From Chitinophaga pollutisoli (GTDB lineage Bacteria; Bacteroidota; Bacteroidia; Chitinophagales; Chitinophagaceae), in contig NZ_CP149822.1 of NCBI RefSeq assembly GCF_038396755.1, positions 4,804,001-4,868,000 of the forward strand: a stretch of 64,000 nucleotides of DNA. Reading direction: 5' to 3'. This document shows, in pieces, positions 33,702 to 43,173 of the stretch (its first letter is position 1; each line of letters opens with the position of its first letter). Both the position numbers and the translations under genes were made by a program. The notes beneath the pieces were generated by a model. It searched no databases. It had not been told where the DNA came from and worked only from the letters and a program-made list of their open reading frames with translations.

Positions 33702-36197
33702 ATGCAAGTACGAACCGGCTATCCTTTCCGTTTCTGGCTGCCTGCCATATTTTGCTGCCTGCTTTCCGTAGCCGGATATGGGCAACATGCGGATTCGCTG
33801 CCGGTACATCGGAAGGATTCCCTCTTGCAAACTATCCGCGCTATGCTGCAAAAGGCGCCTGCCGAATATGCGGCCAAATATAAGGAACATGGCATCGCCA
33901 ATGAGCAGGACGGACTGATGGATGAATTACTGCGCACGATCCGCCATACCCGCGGTTTCCTCAAAACCCCGCTGGATACAAATGCGATATACCACGAACT
34001 GGCGTCTGTCCGTCAACGTTATATCATCGCCGGCGATGGAATTTTCACCAACACCGGATCACTGCAGACGGAGCGGAATCTCACCACGTCTTACAAACTG
34101 ATACACGAACTGCTGGGCCGCGTCCAGGTGTATAAATTGCAGGTGGATGCATACAAGAAGCGCCTGGTCGGTTTTCGGAAGGATTTCGATTCCATCGCCA
34201 GCAATCCCCGTCTCTATGCAACTCCGGCGGATTCGGCTGAATTCATGCACCTGGTGCGCAAACTATATGTGGTGGGCCGGGAAGTGGATCCTATCGACAG
34301 CGCGCTGAGCGCTTCGCTCCGCAACGCCCAGCATGCCAAAGACCAGCTGGATATCATGGTATACGATCTTCAGTCGGCGCTGGAGCAGATCGAACGTTAC
34401 GAAAAGGAACTTTCGCGGCAGACTTTCGACAGGGAAGTGGGCAGCCTGGGTTTGCCGCCTGAAAATGCCCGCCCGTTCCGGGAAATCCTTTGGCAGTCGG
34501 TGGAAAAGAACCGGCTGATCTTATGGTTTTATGTCCGGAACAATTTGGTGAAGATCGCGATACTCTTGATATTGACGGCTTTTTGCATCATTTTCCTGCG
34601 GACGCTCCGGGGAAAAGTTAAAGTCAGCGGCCTGTTGCGGGACGATTTCAACGGGCAGCTCGTTTTGCGTTTCCCGGTGTTGTCGGCCATGCTGATCGTG
34701 TTCAGCATTTTCCAGTTTATTTTCCCGGATCCTCCCTGGGTTTTTAATTGTTTGCTTTGGGTGATTTCGTCGGCCTGCCTGACGGTCATCTTTTATGAAT
34801 TCATCACGCCGTACTGGATGCGGTTCTGGTGGATGATGTGGATATTGTTCCTGCTGGCATGCGGCGATTTTCTGCTGTTGCAGGCTTCGCGGCCCGAACG
34901 CTGGTTCATGCTGGCGCTCGCCTTCGGCGGAATGCTGGTGGGAGGATGGTACCTGGCCAGGGGGCGCCGCGACGAACTGCGGGAAAAGTGGATCATCTAT
35001 TTCATGTATTGCATCGTAGGGGTGGAGCTGCTGTCGGCCGTGGCTAACCTCACCGGGCGTTTCAACCTGGCGAAAGCGCTTATGGCCAGCGGCTTTATCA
35101 GCGTCATTATCGCGATTATGTTCCTATGGACGGTGCGCCTCATCAATGAAGCGCTCCAGCTGGCGTCCAAAATATACCAGGTGCCGGAACGCCGGATGTT
35201 TTTCGTGAATTTCGCGGCGGTGGGGCAGCAGGCGCCGCGGTTCTTCTATTTCTTCCTCATCATCGGCTGGTTCATCCTGTTCGCCCGCACGTTCTACGCT
35301 TTTAAACTCATTACCGAACCGGTGAAAGATTTCCTGATGAGCGACCGCACAATTGGCTCCTATACTTTTTCATTTTTCAGCGTATTGGCGTTTTTTATCA
35401 TTTTGATATTGTCGTCCATCATATCCCGGATCGTGTCGTTCTTCGCGTCCGACAAATCGGGGCACCCGGCTGAAAGCGGTGGCCAGGCCGGGCTGGGGAG
35501 CTGGTTGCTCGTGGTCAGGATTTTTATTTTCGTACTGGGACTGCTGCTGGCGTTTGCCGTGGCGGGTATCCCGCTCGACCGCGCCACTTTTGTAATGGGC
35601 GCACTAGGCGTAGGCATCGGTTTTGGATTGCAAACGCTTGTCAATAACCTGGTGAGCGGTGTGATCCTGGCATTCGAAAAACCCCTCAACGTAGGGGATT
35701 TTGTGGAAGTGAAAGGCAAATCCGGAACGGTAAAATCCATCGGCTTCCGCAGTAGCATGCTCCAAACCCTGGAAGGCGGCCATCTTGTAATCCCCAACGG
35801 GGAATTGCTGAACGACGAGCTGATCAACTGGAACATCCAGACATCCATACGCCGCAACGAACTGACCGTAGGCGTGTCTTACGATGCCGATCTGGAAAAG
35901 GTGGAAGGGGTTTTGCAATCGCTTTTGAAAGAGAACAGTCATATCCTCAAAACGCCGGAGCCGGTGATCTGGGCTTCGGAGTTCGGGGACAGCGCCGTGT
36001 TGATTCAGGTGTACTTCTGGACGGTGGGGCTCCGTCCCGGCAAGGTAGCCAAGAGCGCGCTCATCTTCGCCATTCACAAAGCCTTTAAGGAACAGGGGAT
36101 CGTTATTCCCTTCCCGCAACGCGATTTGCATATTAAACGCGGCGATGCGCCTGATGAGGAAAAAAGAGGGCAGGTGGGGAATGATTCATCAGATTGA
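33702..36197 (+). CDS. Large MscS-family mechanosensitive channel
   Basis: 831 residues from the ATG giving MQVRTGYPFRFW; a TTG three codons upstream is less likely. A signal peptide (to about residue 28) precedes a long periplasmic domain with coiled-coil stretches (about 30-275). About ten helices follow (about 285-640). The conserved MscS core is at about 620-810: the pore helix FVMGALGVGIGFGLQTLVNNLVSG, then EKPLNVGDFVEVKGKSGTVKSIGFR and the beta domain with LVIPNGELLNDELINW. This is the KefA/YbdG-like large type that releases solutes on hypo-osmotic shock. Single gene with intergenic space on both sides. Confidence 0.93.
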   Translation: MQVRTGYPFRFWLPAIFCCLLSVAGYGQHADSLPVHRKDSLLQTIRAMLQKAPAEYAAKYKEHGIANEQDGLMDELLRTIRHTRGFLKTPLDTNAIYHELASVRQRYIIAGDGIFTNTGSLQTERNLTTSYKLIHELLGRVQVYKLQVDAYKKRLVGFRKDFDSIASNPRLYATPADSAEFMHLVRKLYVVGREVDPIDSALSASLRNAQHAKDQLDIMVYDLQSALEQIERYEKELSRQTFDREVGSLGLPPENARPFREILWQSVEKNRLILWFYVRNNLVKIAILLILTAFCIIFLRTLRGKVKVSGLLRDDFNGQLVLRFPVLSAMLIVFSIFQFIFPDPPWVFNCLLWVISSACLTVIFYEFITPYWMRFWWMMWILFLLACGDFLLLQASRPERWFMLALAFGGMLVGGWYLARGRRDELREKWIIYFMYCIVGVELLSAVANLTGRFNLAKALMASGFISVIIAIMFLWTVRLINEALQLASKIYQVPERRMFFVNFAAVGQQAPRFFYFFLIIGWFILFARTFYAFKLITEPVKDFLMSDRTIGSYTFSFFSVLAFFIILILSSIISRIVSFFASDKSGHPAESGGQAGLGSWLLVVRIFIFVLGLLLAFAVAGIPLDRATFVMGALGVGIGFGLQTLVNNLVSGVILAFEKPLNVGDFVEVKGKSGTVKSIGFRSSMLQTLEGGHLVIPNGELLNDELINWNIQTSIRRNELTVGVSYDADLEKVEGVLQSLLKENSHILKTPEPVIWASEFGDSAVLIQVYFWTVGLRPGKVAKSALIFAIHKAFKEQGIVIPFPQRDLHIKRGDAPDEEKRGQVGNDSSD

Positions 36198-36336
36198 TTT
36201 TCATTTATTTATAAAATAATTGCGCTATCCGTCACAAACCGGGGAAAAATTATTTTCCGTTGCTTATTTTGTGTGGAACAGATTCAACCACGTTGTGGAA
36301 ACGTAGACGCGTTCCCACCTGACTTTATTTATTACC

Positions 36337-39042
36337 ATGCGTATACCTGGAATTTCCCTGTTAAAATGTTTACCGGTGGTGATGGCTGCATGCCTTGCCG
36401 GAGCATCTTCCTGTAACGAGCGGCCGGTGCGGCCCTCAGATCCTAAGACGGATAAATTGAAATTGCCCGACGGATTTGTGGCGGAACATCTTTTCAGTCC
36501 CTCCGATAGCGGGCGCGGCTCCTGGGTGGCGATGACGTTCGACGACAAGAACCGGCTCATCGTATCCGACCAGTTCGGCGCCCTTTACCGGCTGAAACTT
36601 CCTCCTATCGGGGCCGACAGCACGCAGAAAGTCAGCATCGAGCCTCTGGGCCTGGGCAAAGACACCATTCCCGGAACGGATTCCGTGCGTACGAAAGTAA
36701 CGATGGGCTTTGCGCAAGGCTTGCTGTATGCTTTTAATAGCCTGTATGTGATGGTGAACCACAACGGCAACAAGGAATTCGAAAAAGGCAGCGGCTTATA
36801 CCGGCTGCAGGATACGGATGGCGACGACCAGTTCGACAAGATTACGCTCCTCAAAGCGATGGAGGGATCGGGCGAGCACGGGCCGCATAGCATCATCCTG
36901 GCGCCGGACGGCAAATCCATCTACCTCATCGCCGGCAACCATACCCTGGCGCCGGAAATGGACGCATACATGCTGCCGAAGAACTGGCAGGAAGATAACC
37001 TGCTTCCCCGGATGGTAGACCCCAACGGACATGCTGCGCACGTCAAGCCCCCCGGCGGCTGGATCGCCAACATCGATCCGGAAGGCAAGCATTGGGAATT
37101 CGTGAGCGGTGGTTACCGCAATCCGTTCGACATTGCCTTCAACGACGCAGGCGATCTCTTTACCTACGATTCCGATATGGAATGGGATTTCGGCCTGCCC
37201 TGGTACCGGCCCACGCGGATCTGCCACGCCACCGGCGGGAGCGATTTCGGTTGGCGGACAGGTACCATGAAGTGGTCGGCCACTTACCCGGATAACCTGC
37301 CACCCGTAATCAATATCGGGCAAGGTTCGCCAACCAACCTGCTGTACGGGGGGAAGGCGCATTTTCCGGAGAAATACCGCAAGTCGATGTTCGCATTCGA
37401 CTGGAGCTTCGGCATCGTGTATGCGCTACAGCTGGAGCCCGACGGCGCTTCGTATAAAGCCACGGGAGAAGAGTTCATTTCCGGATCCCCCCTACCGCTG
37501 ACCGACGGTGTGATCGGGCCCGACGGTGCTTTGTATTTCCTCACCGGCGGCCGCCGGCTGGAATCCGACCTGTACCGCGTGTATCACGAGAAAGCCGATG
37601 AGTATACCAAACCTTTACCCGGCGCCACGCTGACAGCGGAAAACACCCTCCGCCGCCAACTGGAGCAATATCACCATGGCCCCAATCCTGCGGCAGTAGC
37701 AGCAGCTTTACCACAACTGAAGCACCCCGACCGTTTCGTACGGTATGCGGCGCGCATCGCGCTGGAGCATCAGCCGGTGGAAAATTGGCAGGCGGAAGTA
37801 TTGAAAGAAACGGAGCCCCTGGCAGTCATCAACGGCGCTTTGGCGCTGGCGCGGCAGGGTCAACCGGAACTCCGCGATGTTATACTGAACAAACTCGAAC
37901 AGATCGATCTTTCAAAATTAGCCGAATCGGAGAAAATTGAAGCCATCCGCGCAGCGGAAGTAACCGTTTCCCGGATGGGCAAACCTGAAGGCGCGGCGGC
38001 CATTTCGATGGCGGCTTGGCTGCAACCTCATTTCCCTGCGGCTACCAATGAGCTGAACCGCCTTTTGAGCAAAGTGTTGGTGTATATCGACGCTCCCGGC
38101 GCCGTGGGCACCACGGTAGCGCTGATGGCTTCCGCGAAAGACGATACCACCACCCGCCAGTCCCTGCTGTCTTCTTCAGATCTCATCATGCGCAATCCGC
38201 AGTACGGGATGACGATCGCGGGGATGCTCGCCAAAATTCCGCCGGCGCAGCAAACCTATTACGCCACCGTGCTTTCCGGCGCTAAAAACGGCTGGAACGA
38301 TTCGTTGCGGCAGGCATATTTCAAATGGTACGCAGATGCATTCGGCTACCAGGGAGGCAACAGCTTCGTGGGATATATCAATAACGCCAGAACCAACGCA
38401 CTGGCATTGGTGCCCAAAGAACAGTTCGCGCAATGGAACGCGCTTTCCGGCGATTCCATCGTGAAAGGCGGCGGCAAGTACACCGCGGCTTCCGGTGTGC
38501 AGCCGAAAGGGCCGGGCCGTAACTGGAAAGTGGAAGAAGCGGTGAAAATGGTGGACAGCATCGGATTTGCAGCCAGCAACTTCGAACAGGGAAAAGCCAT
38601 GTTTGATGCCACACTCTGTTCCAAATGCCATACCGTTGCAGGACAGGGTGGAGTAGCCGGACCGGATCTCACGCAGCTGGGTACACGTTTCAGCAATAAA
38701 GACATCCTTGAATCGATCATCGACCCGAATAAAACCATTTCGGACCAGTACGGCGCCACCGTATTCTACCTGAAAGAGGGCGGCAGCATCATGGGCCGGC
38801 TGACGAACGAAGACGATGAGCAATATTTCGTTTCCCAAAACCCATTCTCACCGCATGATATCCGCAAGGTACCGAAGAAAAGCGTGACGAAGACGAGGGT
38901 TTCCGAAGTATCGCCCATGTTGCCGGGCATGATCAACCGGCTGAGCCCGCAGGAGCTGGTAGACCTCATGGCATTCCTGAAATCCGGCGGCAATGCGAAA
39001 GACACGATCTATTCCGTCAACAGCCGTTCCGCTATCCGCTGA
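36337..39042 (+). CDS. PVC-type haem-binding dehydrogenase-like lipoprotein with HEAT-like region
   Basis: 901 residues. The lipoprotein signal ends at Cys27 in LAGASSC. Residues 35-420 form a six-bladed propeller like sorbosone/glucose dehydrogenases (putative membrane-bound dehydrogenase domain), with DGFVAEHLFSPSDSG, GNHTLAPEMD, VSGGYRNPFDIAFN and GPDGALYFLTGGRR. Residues 430-680 are helical HEAT-like repeats. The C-terminal 130 residues are a cytochrome-c domain with the haem motif CSKCH and the LSPQELVDLMAFLKS end found in Pirellula/Verrucomicrobium-type proteins. It probably oxidises a sugar or sugar derivative and passes electrons to its haem. A strong terminator follows. Confidence 0.88.
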   Translation: MRIPGISLLKCLPVVMAACLAGASSCNERPVRPSDPKTDKLKLPDGFVAEHLFSPSDSGRGSWVAMTFDDKNRLIVSDQFGALYRLKLPPIGADSTQKVSIEPLGLGKDTIPGTDSVRTKVTMGFAQGLLYAFNSLYVMVNHNGNKEFEKGSGLYRLQDTDGDDQFDKITLLKAMEGSGEHGPHSIILAPDGKSIYLIAGNHTLAPEMDAYMLPKNWQEDNLLPRMVDPNGHAAHVKPPGGWIANIDPEGKHWEFVSGGYRNPFDIAFNDAGDLFTYDSDMEWDFGLPWYRPTRICHATGGSDFGWRTGTMKWSATYPDNLPPVINIGQGSPTNLLYGGKAHFPEKYRKSMFAFDWSFGIVYALQLEPDGASYKATGEEFISGSPLPLTDGVIGPDGALYFLTGGRRLESDLYRVYHEKADEYTKPLPGATLTAENTLRRQLEQYHHGPNPAAVAAALPQLKHPDRFVRYAARIALEHQPVENWQAEVLKETEPLAVINGALALARQGQPELRDVILNKLEQIDLSKLAESEKIEAIRAAEVTVSRMGKPEGAAAISMAAWLQPHFPAATNELNRLLSKVLVYIDAPGAVGTTVALMASAKDDTTTRQSLLSSSDLIMRNPQYGMTIAGMLAKIPPAQQTYYATVLSGAKNGWNDSLRQAYFKWYADAFGYQGGNSFVGYINNARTNALALVPKEQFAQWNALSGDSIVKGGGKYTAASGVQPKGPGRNWKVEEAVKMVDSIGFAASNFEQGKAMFDATLCSKCHTVAGQGGVAGPDLTQLGTRFSNKDILESIIDPNKTISDQYGATVFYLKEGGSIMGRLTNEDDEQYFVSQNPFSPHDIRKVPKKSVTKTRVSEVSPMLPGMINRLSPQELVDLMAFLKSGGNAKDTIYSVNSRSAIR

Positions 39043-39072
39043 TACGATCGCTATTAACAACGAAATACAGGA

Positions 39073-39100
39073 GGCCGCCCCACTAAGGGCGGCCTTTTTT
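39073..39100 (+). terminator. Intrinsic terminator after the haem lipoprotein gene
   Basis: Perfect 8-bp stem GGCCGCCC / GGGCGGCC, loop CACTAA, six T; 30 bp after the stop codon. Confidence 0.9.
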
Positions 39101-39146
39101 ACGCGCGGCATTTCTTAACTTAGCTTTCAAATAAAAACAGACAGAC

Positions 39147-40001
39147 ATGGTGAAAGCATTTTTAGGAATGGGCCTGCTGGGATCGAATTTCGTTACGGCG
39201 ATGCTTGAAAAAGGTGATAAGGTAAATATCTGGAACCGCAGCCCGGAAAAGGCGGCAGCGCTGGAACCCCTGGGCGCGCAAGCCTTCGCAACCCCGGCGC
39301 GCGCCGTACAGGGAGCGGCAATAGTGCATGTTACCCTGAAAGATGATCAGAGCGTGGATGAAGTGCTGGCGGCGTCAGAAACCGGCCTGCATCCCGGCGC
39401 CATCATCATCGATCATACGACTACAACCAAAGACGGCGCCATCGCCCGCACAAAAAACTGGAAAGATAAAGGTTTCAATTACCTGCACGCACCCGTGTTC
39501 ATGGGCCCCGCCAATGCGCGCGACAGCAGCGGCTATATGCTCGTATCCGGCGACCAGGCGGTTATTGAGCAAGTAAAACCGCTCCTGGAGAAAATGACCG
39601 GACAGATCGTGAACCTCGGGCCGGAAGAAGGCAAGGCCGCAGCGATGAAGCTGGTGGGCAATTGCTTCCTGGTAGCCTTCACGGCAGGCCTGCGCGATAC
39701 CTTCGCCCTGGCTTCCTCAATGGGGCAGGATGCGCGCGATATCAGCGGTCTTTTCGATATCTGGAACCCAGCGCAGATGCTCCCCGTACGTATCCGACGC
39801 ATGAGCGCCGGCGATTATTCCAAACCTTCGTGGGAACTGAATATGGCGAGGAAAGACACGCAGATTTTCATCGATACCGTAAGGCAATCCGGTGGTGAGC
39901 TGGCGATCATGCCTGCCATCGCGGCTTTGATGGATGAATGGATCGCCAAAGGCTTCGGGCGCAGTGACTGGAACGTTATCGCGAAAGACGTAGCGAAATA
40001 A
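39147..40001 (+). CDS. NAD(P)-dependent oxidoreductase, 3-hydroxyisobutyrate dehydrogenase family
   Basis: 284 residues. The N-terminal Rossmann motif is AFLGMGLLGSNF with NIWNRSPEKA after strand 2, the Arg pattern favouring NADPH. The DHTTTTKDGAIAR stretch is the family substrate-binding block and KLVGNCFLVAF carries the catalytic Lys. The C-terminal all-helical domain ends with a WNVIAKDVAK tail. Family members reduce or oxidise beta-hydroxyacids, and some are imine reductases; the substrate here is open. Its stop overlaps the next start codon by one base (TAATG), so the two genes are translated together. Confidence 0.88.
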   Translation: MVKAFLGMGLLGSNFVTAMLEKGDKVNIWNRSPEKAAALEPLGAQAFATPARAVQGAAIVHVTLKDDQSVDEVLAASETGLHPGAIIIDHTTTTKDGAIARTKNWKDKGFNYLHAPVFMGPANARDSSGYMLVSGDQAVIEQVKPLLEKMTGQIVNLGPEEGKAAAMKLVGNCFLVAFTAGLRDTFALASSMGQDARDISGLFDIWNPAQMLPVRIRRMSAGDYSKPSWELNMARKDTQIFIDTVRQSGGELAIMPAIAALMDEWIAKGFGRSDWNVIAKDVAK

Positions 40002-40402
40002 TGAGACGCGCATTGAACGATATTCCCCGTTTACGGAAAATCTTATGGGCAGACGTATTCCTCGGTGGCGCCACCGGCATTGCCGGGCTGGCGCTGTACG
40101 GATGGTGGAGCGCTTTTCTCGGGCTGCCGGTAAAGTTGGTACTTATAATTGCGGCGGTTACCGGTTTATATGCCCTGCTGGCGCTGAGCCTGGCGATCAT
40201 GAAACCGATCCAGGGGCGGAAGGTGCGCTGGCTGGTCATCGCCAATTGGATCTGGACGGCCGTGAGCGTGGGTTTGCTGCTGTATTACTTCAGTGGGGCC
40301 ACGGTTTTCGGGAAACTGTTCCTCGTGCTGCAGATCGTTGTGGTAGGAGGGCTTGCCTGGCTGGAGGGGCGCCATCTGGGTAAAAATCCAAATGAAGTGT
40401 AA
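40001..40402 (+). CDS. Small four-helix membrane protein of unknown function
   Basis: 133 residues with four predicted membrane helices (about 14-34, 40-64, 76-98 and 103-122) joined by short basic loops, for example KPIQGRKVRW. It has no signal peptide and no motif I can link to a function. It begins within the stop codon of the oxidoreductase gene (TAATG), so it is co-translated with it. Such coupling may mean a membrane partner for the enzyme, but only the linkage is seen. Confidence 0.8.
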   Translation: MRRALNDIPRLRKILWADVFLGGATGIAGLALYGWWSAFLGLPVKLVLIIAAVTGLYALLALSLAIMKPIQGRKVRWLVIANWIWTAVSVGLLLYYFSGATVFGKLFLVLQIVVVGGLAWLEGRHLGKNPNEV

Positions 40403-40442
40403 CTTCCCGGTAACGGAATCGTTTAACTACAAACTCCCCCTT

Positions 40443-40955
40443 ATGAGATTCTATACGTTGATACTGTTCGCCCTCGTAGGTGTTTTGACAAGTTGCAAAA
40501 AGGATAAAAACGATCATGCAAATGCATATGAAAACAGCCGCCGCGCCTGGGAAGATTTTAGGAAGACCTCCGGAAATTCGTACCGCTATATGACTACAAC
40601 CTCCAGCTGGGTTGGTTTCCGCACGGAAACTACGATCACAGTTACGGCAGGTAAGGTTACGGAACGTAAATATATATTGTTTCAGATCGACGGCGGCACC
40701 GGGCAACAGACGGAGCGGGAAACCTGGACGGAAACCGGTACCACGATCGGTTCCCACGATAGCGGGGGCGCAGCGTTAACGCTGGATGAAGTGTACAGCA
40801 TGACCAGGAGTGAATGGTTGAAGAAAAGAGAAAACGCTGAAATTTACTTCGAGGCGAAAAACAATGGCATGATCTCGCTGGCCGGTTACAGGGAAAAAAC
40901 ATGCGCAGATGATTGTTTCAACGGAATCAGTATCCGGTCCATAGAAAAATTGTAA
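40443..40955 (+). CDS. Small lipoprotein of unknown function
   Basis: 170 residues from the ATG giving MRFYTLILFALVGVLTSC, a clear lipobox with Cys18; the open frame extends 30 codons upstream into the preceding gene without signal character. The mature part begins KKDKNDHAN, a charged linker, and continues as a compact beta-rich domain (YMTTTSSWVGFRTETTITVTAG...), with two Cys near the end (TCADDC) that could form a disulfide. It lies 40 bp after the membrane protein gene and is followed by a long perfect hairpin. Confidence 0.75.
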   Translation: MRFYTLILFALVGVLTSCKKDKNDHANAYENSRRAWEDFRKTSGNSYRYMTTTSSWVGFRTETTITVTAGKVTERKYILFQIDGGTGQQTERETWTETGTTIGSHDSGGAALTLDEVYSMTRSEWLKKRENAEIYFEAKNNGMISLAGYREKTCADDCFNGISIRSIEKL

Positions 40956-40971
40956 GACAATCGATAAAAAG

Positions 40972-40999
40972 GCGGTCCGCTCCCCAGGGAGCGGACCGC
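40972..40999 (+). terminator. Long hairpin after the small lipoprotein gene
   Basis: 13-bp perfect inverted repeat GCGGTCCGCTCCC / GGGAGCGGACCGC with almost no loop, then TGCATTTT. The stem is very strong and the T tract is weak. Confidence 0.7.
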
Positions 41000-41060
41000 T
41001 GCATTTTGGCTATTTGCGCATCTTCCGTCAAAATCATATCTTGAAGAATAAATTCCCAAA

Positions 41061-41495
41061 ATGACAACCCGAACAAAGTTATCCCTTACCCTTCTGCTGT
41101 TTTGCTGTTCCACATTTTGTAAAGCCCAGTCCGTCGCCGATACGGCAGCCATCAAGCAATTGCTGACAGGAATCTGGAAGCAGGATTTCCGTATGAAAGC
41201 CAATCACTCCCTGTTTACACGACCGGGACATCCGGGCGTTTTGAAGGATAACGTGGATGGTTATCGATTTAATTTCCGGAAAGATTTTGTAACGGACGAC
41301 AATTCACCCAGCGGCGAAAAAATTCCTTACCGCCTGCGGCAAGATAGTGTGATCGTTATCGCGGAAAAGTATTTACTGAAAATTGAAAAATTGACGAAAG
41401 ACTCCCTGGTATACCGGATGGGATTCTATGCGGATTTTAAGTTCAATGAAAAGCCGCTTGCCTTAAACAGGTATCACTGCCACCGGTTGAAGTAG
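41061..41495 (+). CDS. Small secreted protein of unknown function
   Basis: 144 residues. The signal peptide is MTTRTKLSLTLLLFCCSTFC-KAQ, with cleavage probably after KAQ; the Cys pair could alternatively serve as a lipobox. The mature part starts with ...LLTGIWKQDFR and runs as a lipocalin-like series of strands (GYRFNFRKDFV, DSVIVIAEKYLLKIEKLTKDSLVYR). No family is recognised. Its stop TAG is directly followed by the stop of the convergent thioredoxin-like gene with no spacer. Confidence 0.75.
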   Translation: MTTRTKLSLTLLLFCCSTFCKAQSVADTAAIKQLLTGIWKQDFRMKANHSLFTRPGHPGVLKDNVDGYRFNFRKDFVTDDNSPSGEKIPYRLRQDSVIVIAEKYLLKIEKLTKDSLVYRMGFYADFKFNEKPLALNRYHCHRLK

Positions 41496-42995
41496 TTACT
41501 CGACTTTGCTTAATACATCCCGGATCTGGCGGTACAAAACTTCACCCTCGCTGGGGTGATGCGCTTTGGCGACGGCCAGTTTGCCGGATTTGTCGAACAG
41601 GAAATACTGGGGATAGGATTGGCTTTTGTCGGGATGATTTTCCAGCAGTTCGTTCCAGAGTGGCGGGATGGTTTGGCGGGTTTTACGGAAATGCGTTCCT
41701 TCCATGGCATTGGCGCGGATGAAATCTTTCCAGATGGCATGCCGGTTGTCGTCGTCCATGGCGAGGAAAACGAACGCCACCTCCTCTCCGGGGAACGCGG
41801 CGCGCAGCGCCGGCAGATGTTTGATCTCTTCTTTACAGGGGCCGCACCAGGTGCCCCACACGTCCAGGAACACCACTTTCCCTTTCAGGCGCTGTACAAC
41901 GGCTTGTACAGATTGCGTGTCGGCGCTGTCTTCCAGCACCACGATGCGCGGATTGCCTGCGTTGGCGGCCAGTTTGTTGCGGAGCTGGTTGCGCATGCGC
42001 GCTACGCTGGCGCTGAAACGGCTGTCCGGAAAGCGCTGCAGGAAAGCGGAAGACAGCCCTTCCGCCTGTGCAATATCGCCGTCGTGGTACAGGTTCCGGA
42101 TTTGTTGCCAGTTGTACGCCACTGCAATTTCCGGCGGAAAGTTCCGGAGCGAGCCGATCCATCGCCAGTAGGCTTTCCCGTATTTGCTCACGATCACATT
42201 GGCGCTGTCCAGCGAGATACCGAAGTAAGGAATGGGGGCGGAAGGAGGGCGGTTTTCTTTTTGGATCTGGACAAATGCTTTTGTTTCGAGATAGCGGATG
42301 TAGTTGTCCGCGAATGCGAAGTATTGCGGACCTGGATGAGAAAAAGCGGGTTGGATGGGCACTTCATCGAACAGGCTCATTTCCAGGTTGCGTGCGGTGG
42401 CCCGGTCCGGTATGGAGGTGCTGAAAAAATCATGCAGGTAATTGATGTGCAGGTAGCGGAGTTCGGAAATGAGGTATTGTTGGGTGGGATGGGGAACGCC
42501 GGATGCGAGGATAGCCTGGATATGGCGGTTGCGCTCCGCCGCGTACGGCGCCAGCACTGATTGGCGGATTTTAGCTTCCGGGAGCGCCGCCAGGGAATCG
42601 TTTTCCCAAAAGAACGGGGCTTCGTCCAACTTCGTTTCCTGAATCCATTGGTTTTCCTTCGCCAGGCTACCGCCCGTAAACCGGACGGTCCGGGCGTTTT
42701 CGTCCAGTTCGATGGCGAGGCTGCCGCCGGGTTGCATCAAAATCGTGATTTGCTTTTTGCGGAAGAAGAGGGTGGCGGTTTGCAGGCTGTCTGCTGGAAG
42801 CGTGATCCGGAAAGTTCCAAGGTGGCCCATGGGAATCGTTTGTGTATTCTCCTTGTGAAAGCCGAATACGACAGGCAGGTTGACAGTTAGCGGATGCCCG
42901 CCGCTATAATTCCGGATCGTACCGCTGAGGGTAAACTGCGCGGTAGAAGGGAAAGTAGCCAGCAGCAAGGCCAGCAGGATGAGATAAGGCTTCAT
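41496..42995 (-). CDS. TlpA-like thiol-disulfide oxidoreductase, secreted
   Basis: 499 residues from the ATG giving MKPYLILLALLLATFPSTAQ, a signal peptide; the frame is open ten codons further upstream. Residues 25-130 resemble the DUF4369-type N-terminal beta domain. A helical middle (about 140-360) is followed by a thioredoxin fold (about 365-499) with the active site WCGPCKEE in DVWGTWCGPC. Such proteins work in the periplasm, often reducing cytochrome-c apoproteins or other exported thiols. It meets the small secreted gene tail to tail without spacing. Confidence 0.88.
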   Translation of the reverse strand: MKPYLILLALLLATFPSTAQFTLSGTIRNYSGGHPLTVNLPVVFGFHKENTQTIPMGHLGTFRITLPADSLQTATLFFRKKQITILMQPGGSLAIELDENARTVRFTGGSLAKENQWIQETKLDEAPFFWENDSLAALPEAKIRQSVLAPYAAERNRHIQAILASGVPHPTQQYLISELRYLHINYLHDFFSTSIPDRATARNLEMSLFDEVPIQPAFSHPGPQYFAFADNYIRYLETKAFVQIQKENRPPSAPIPYFGISLDSANVIVSKYGKAYWRWIGSLRNFPPEIAVAYNWQQIRNLYHDGDIAQAEGLSSAFLQRFPDSRFSASVARMRNQLRNKLAANAGNPRIVVLEDSADTQSVQAVVQRLKGKVVFLDVWGTWCGPCKEEIKHLPALRAAFPGEEVAFVFLAMDDDNRHAIWKDFIRANAMEGTHFRKTRQTIPPLWNELLENHPDKSQSYPQYFLFDKSGKLAVAKAHHPSEGEVLYRQIRDVLSKVE

Positions 42996-43173
42996 GATAT
43001 AAATGTATCCGATCTTTCGAAACACATTTTCAAGATGTGATGAGCCGGCATTTGGATGTTGTGAATAGCAGCAGGTATGACGTAAAAAAAAGGTGTTCGA
43101 TCTCGATTGTTTCTTGATGAGAAATAATATTTCATTTAAAGAAACTTATTATCTTACCTGGAAATTCCATCAC

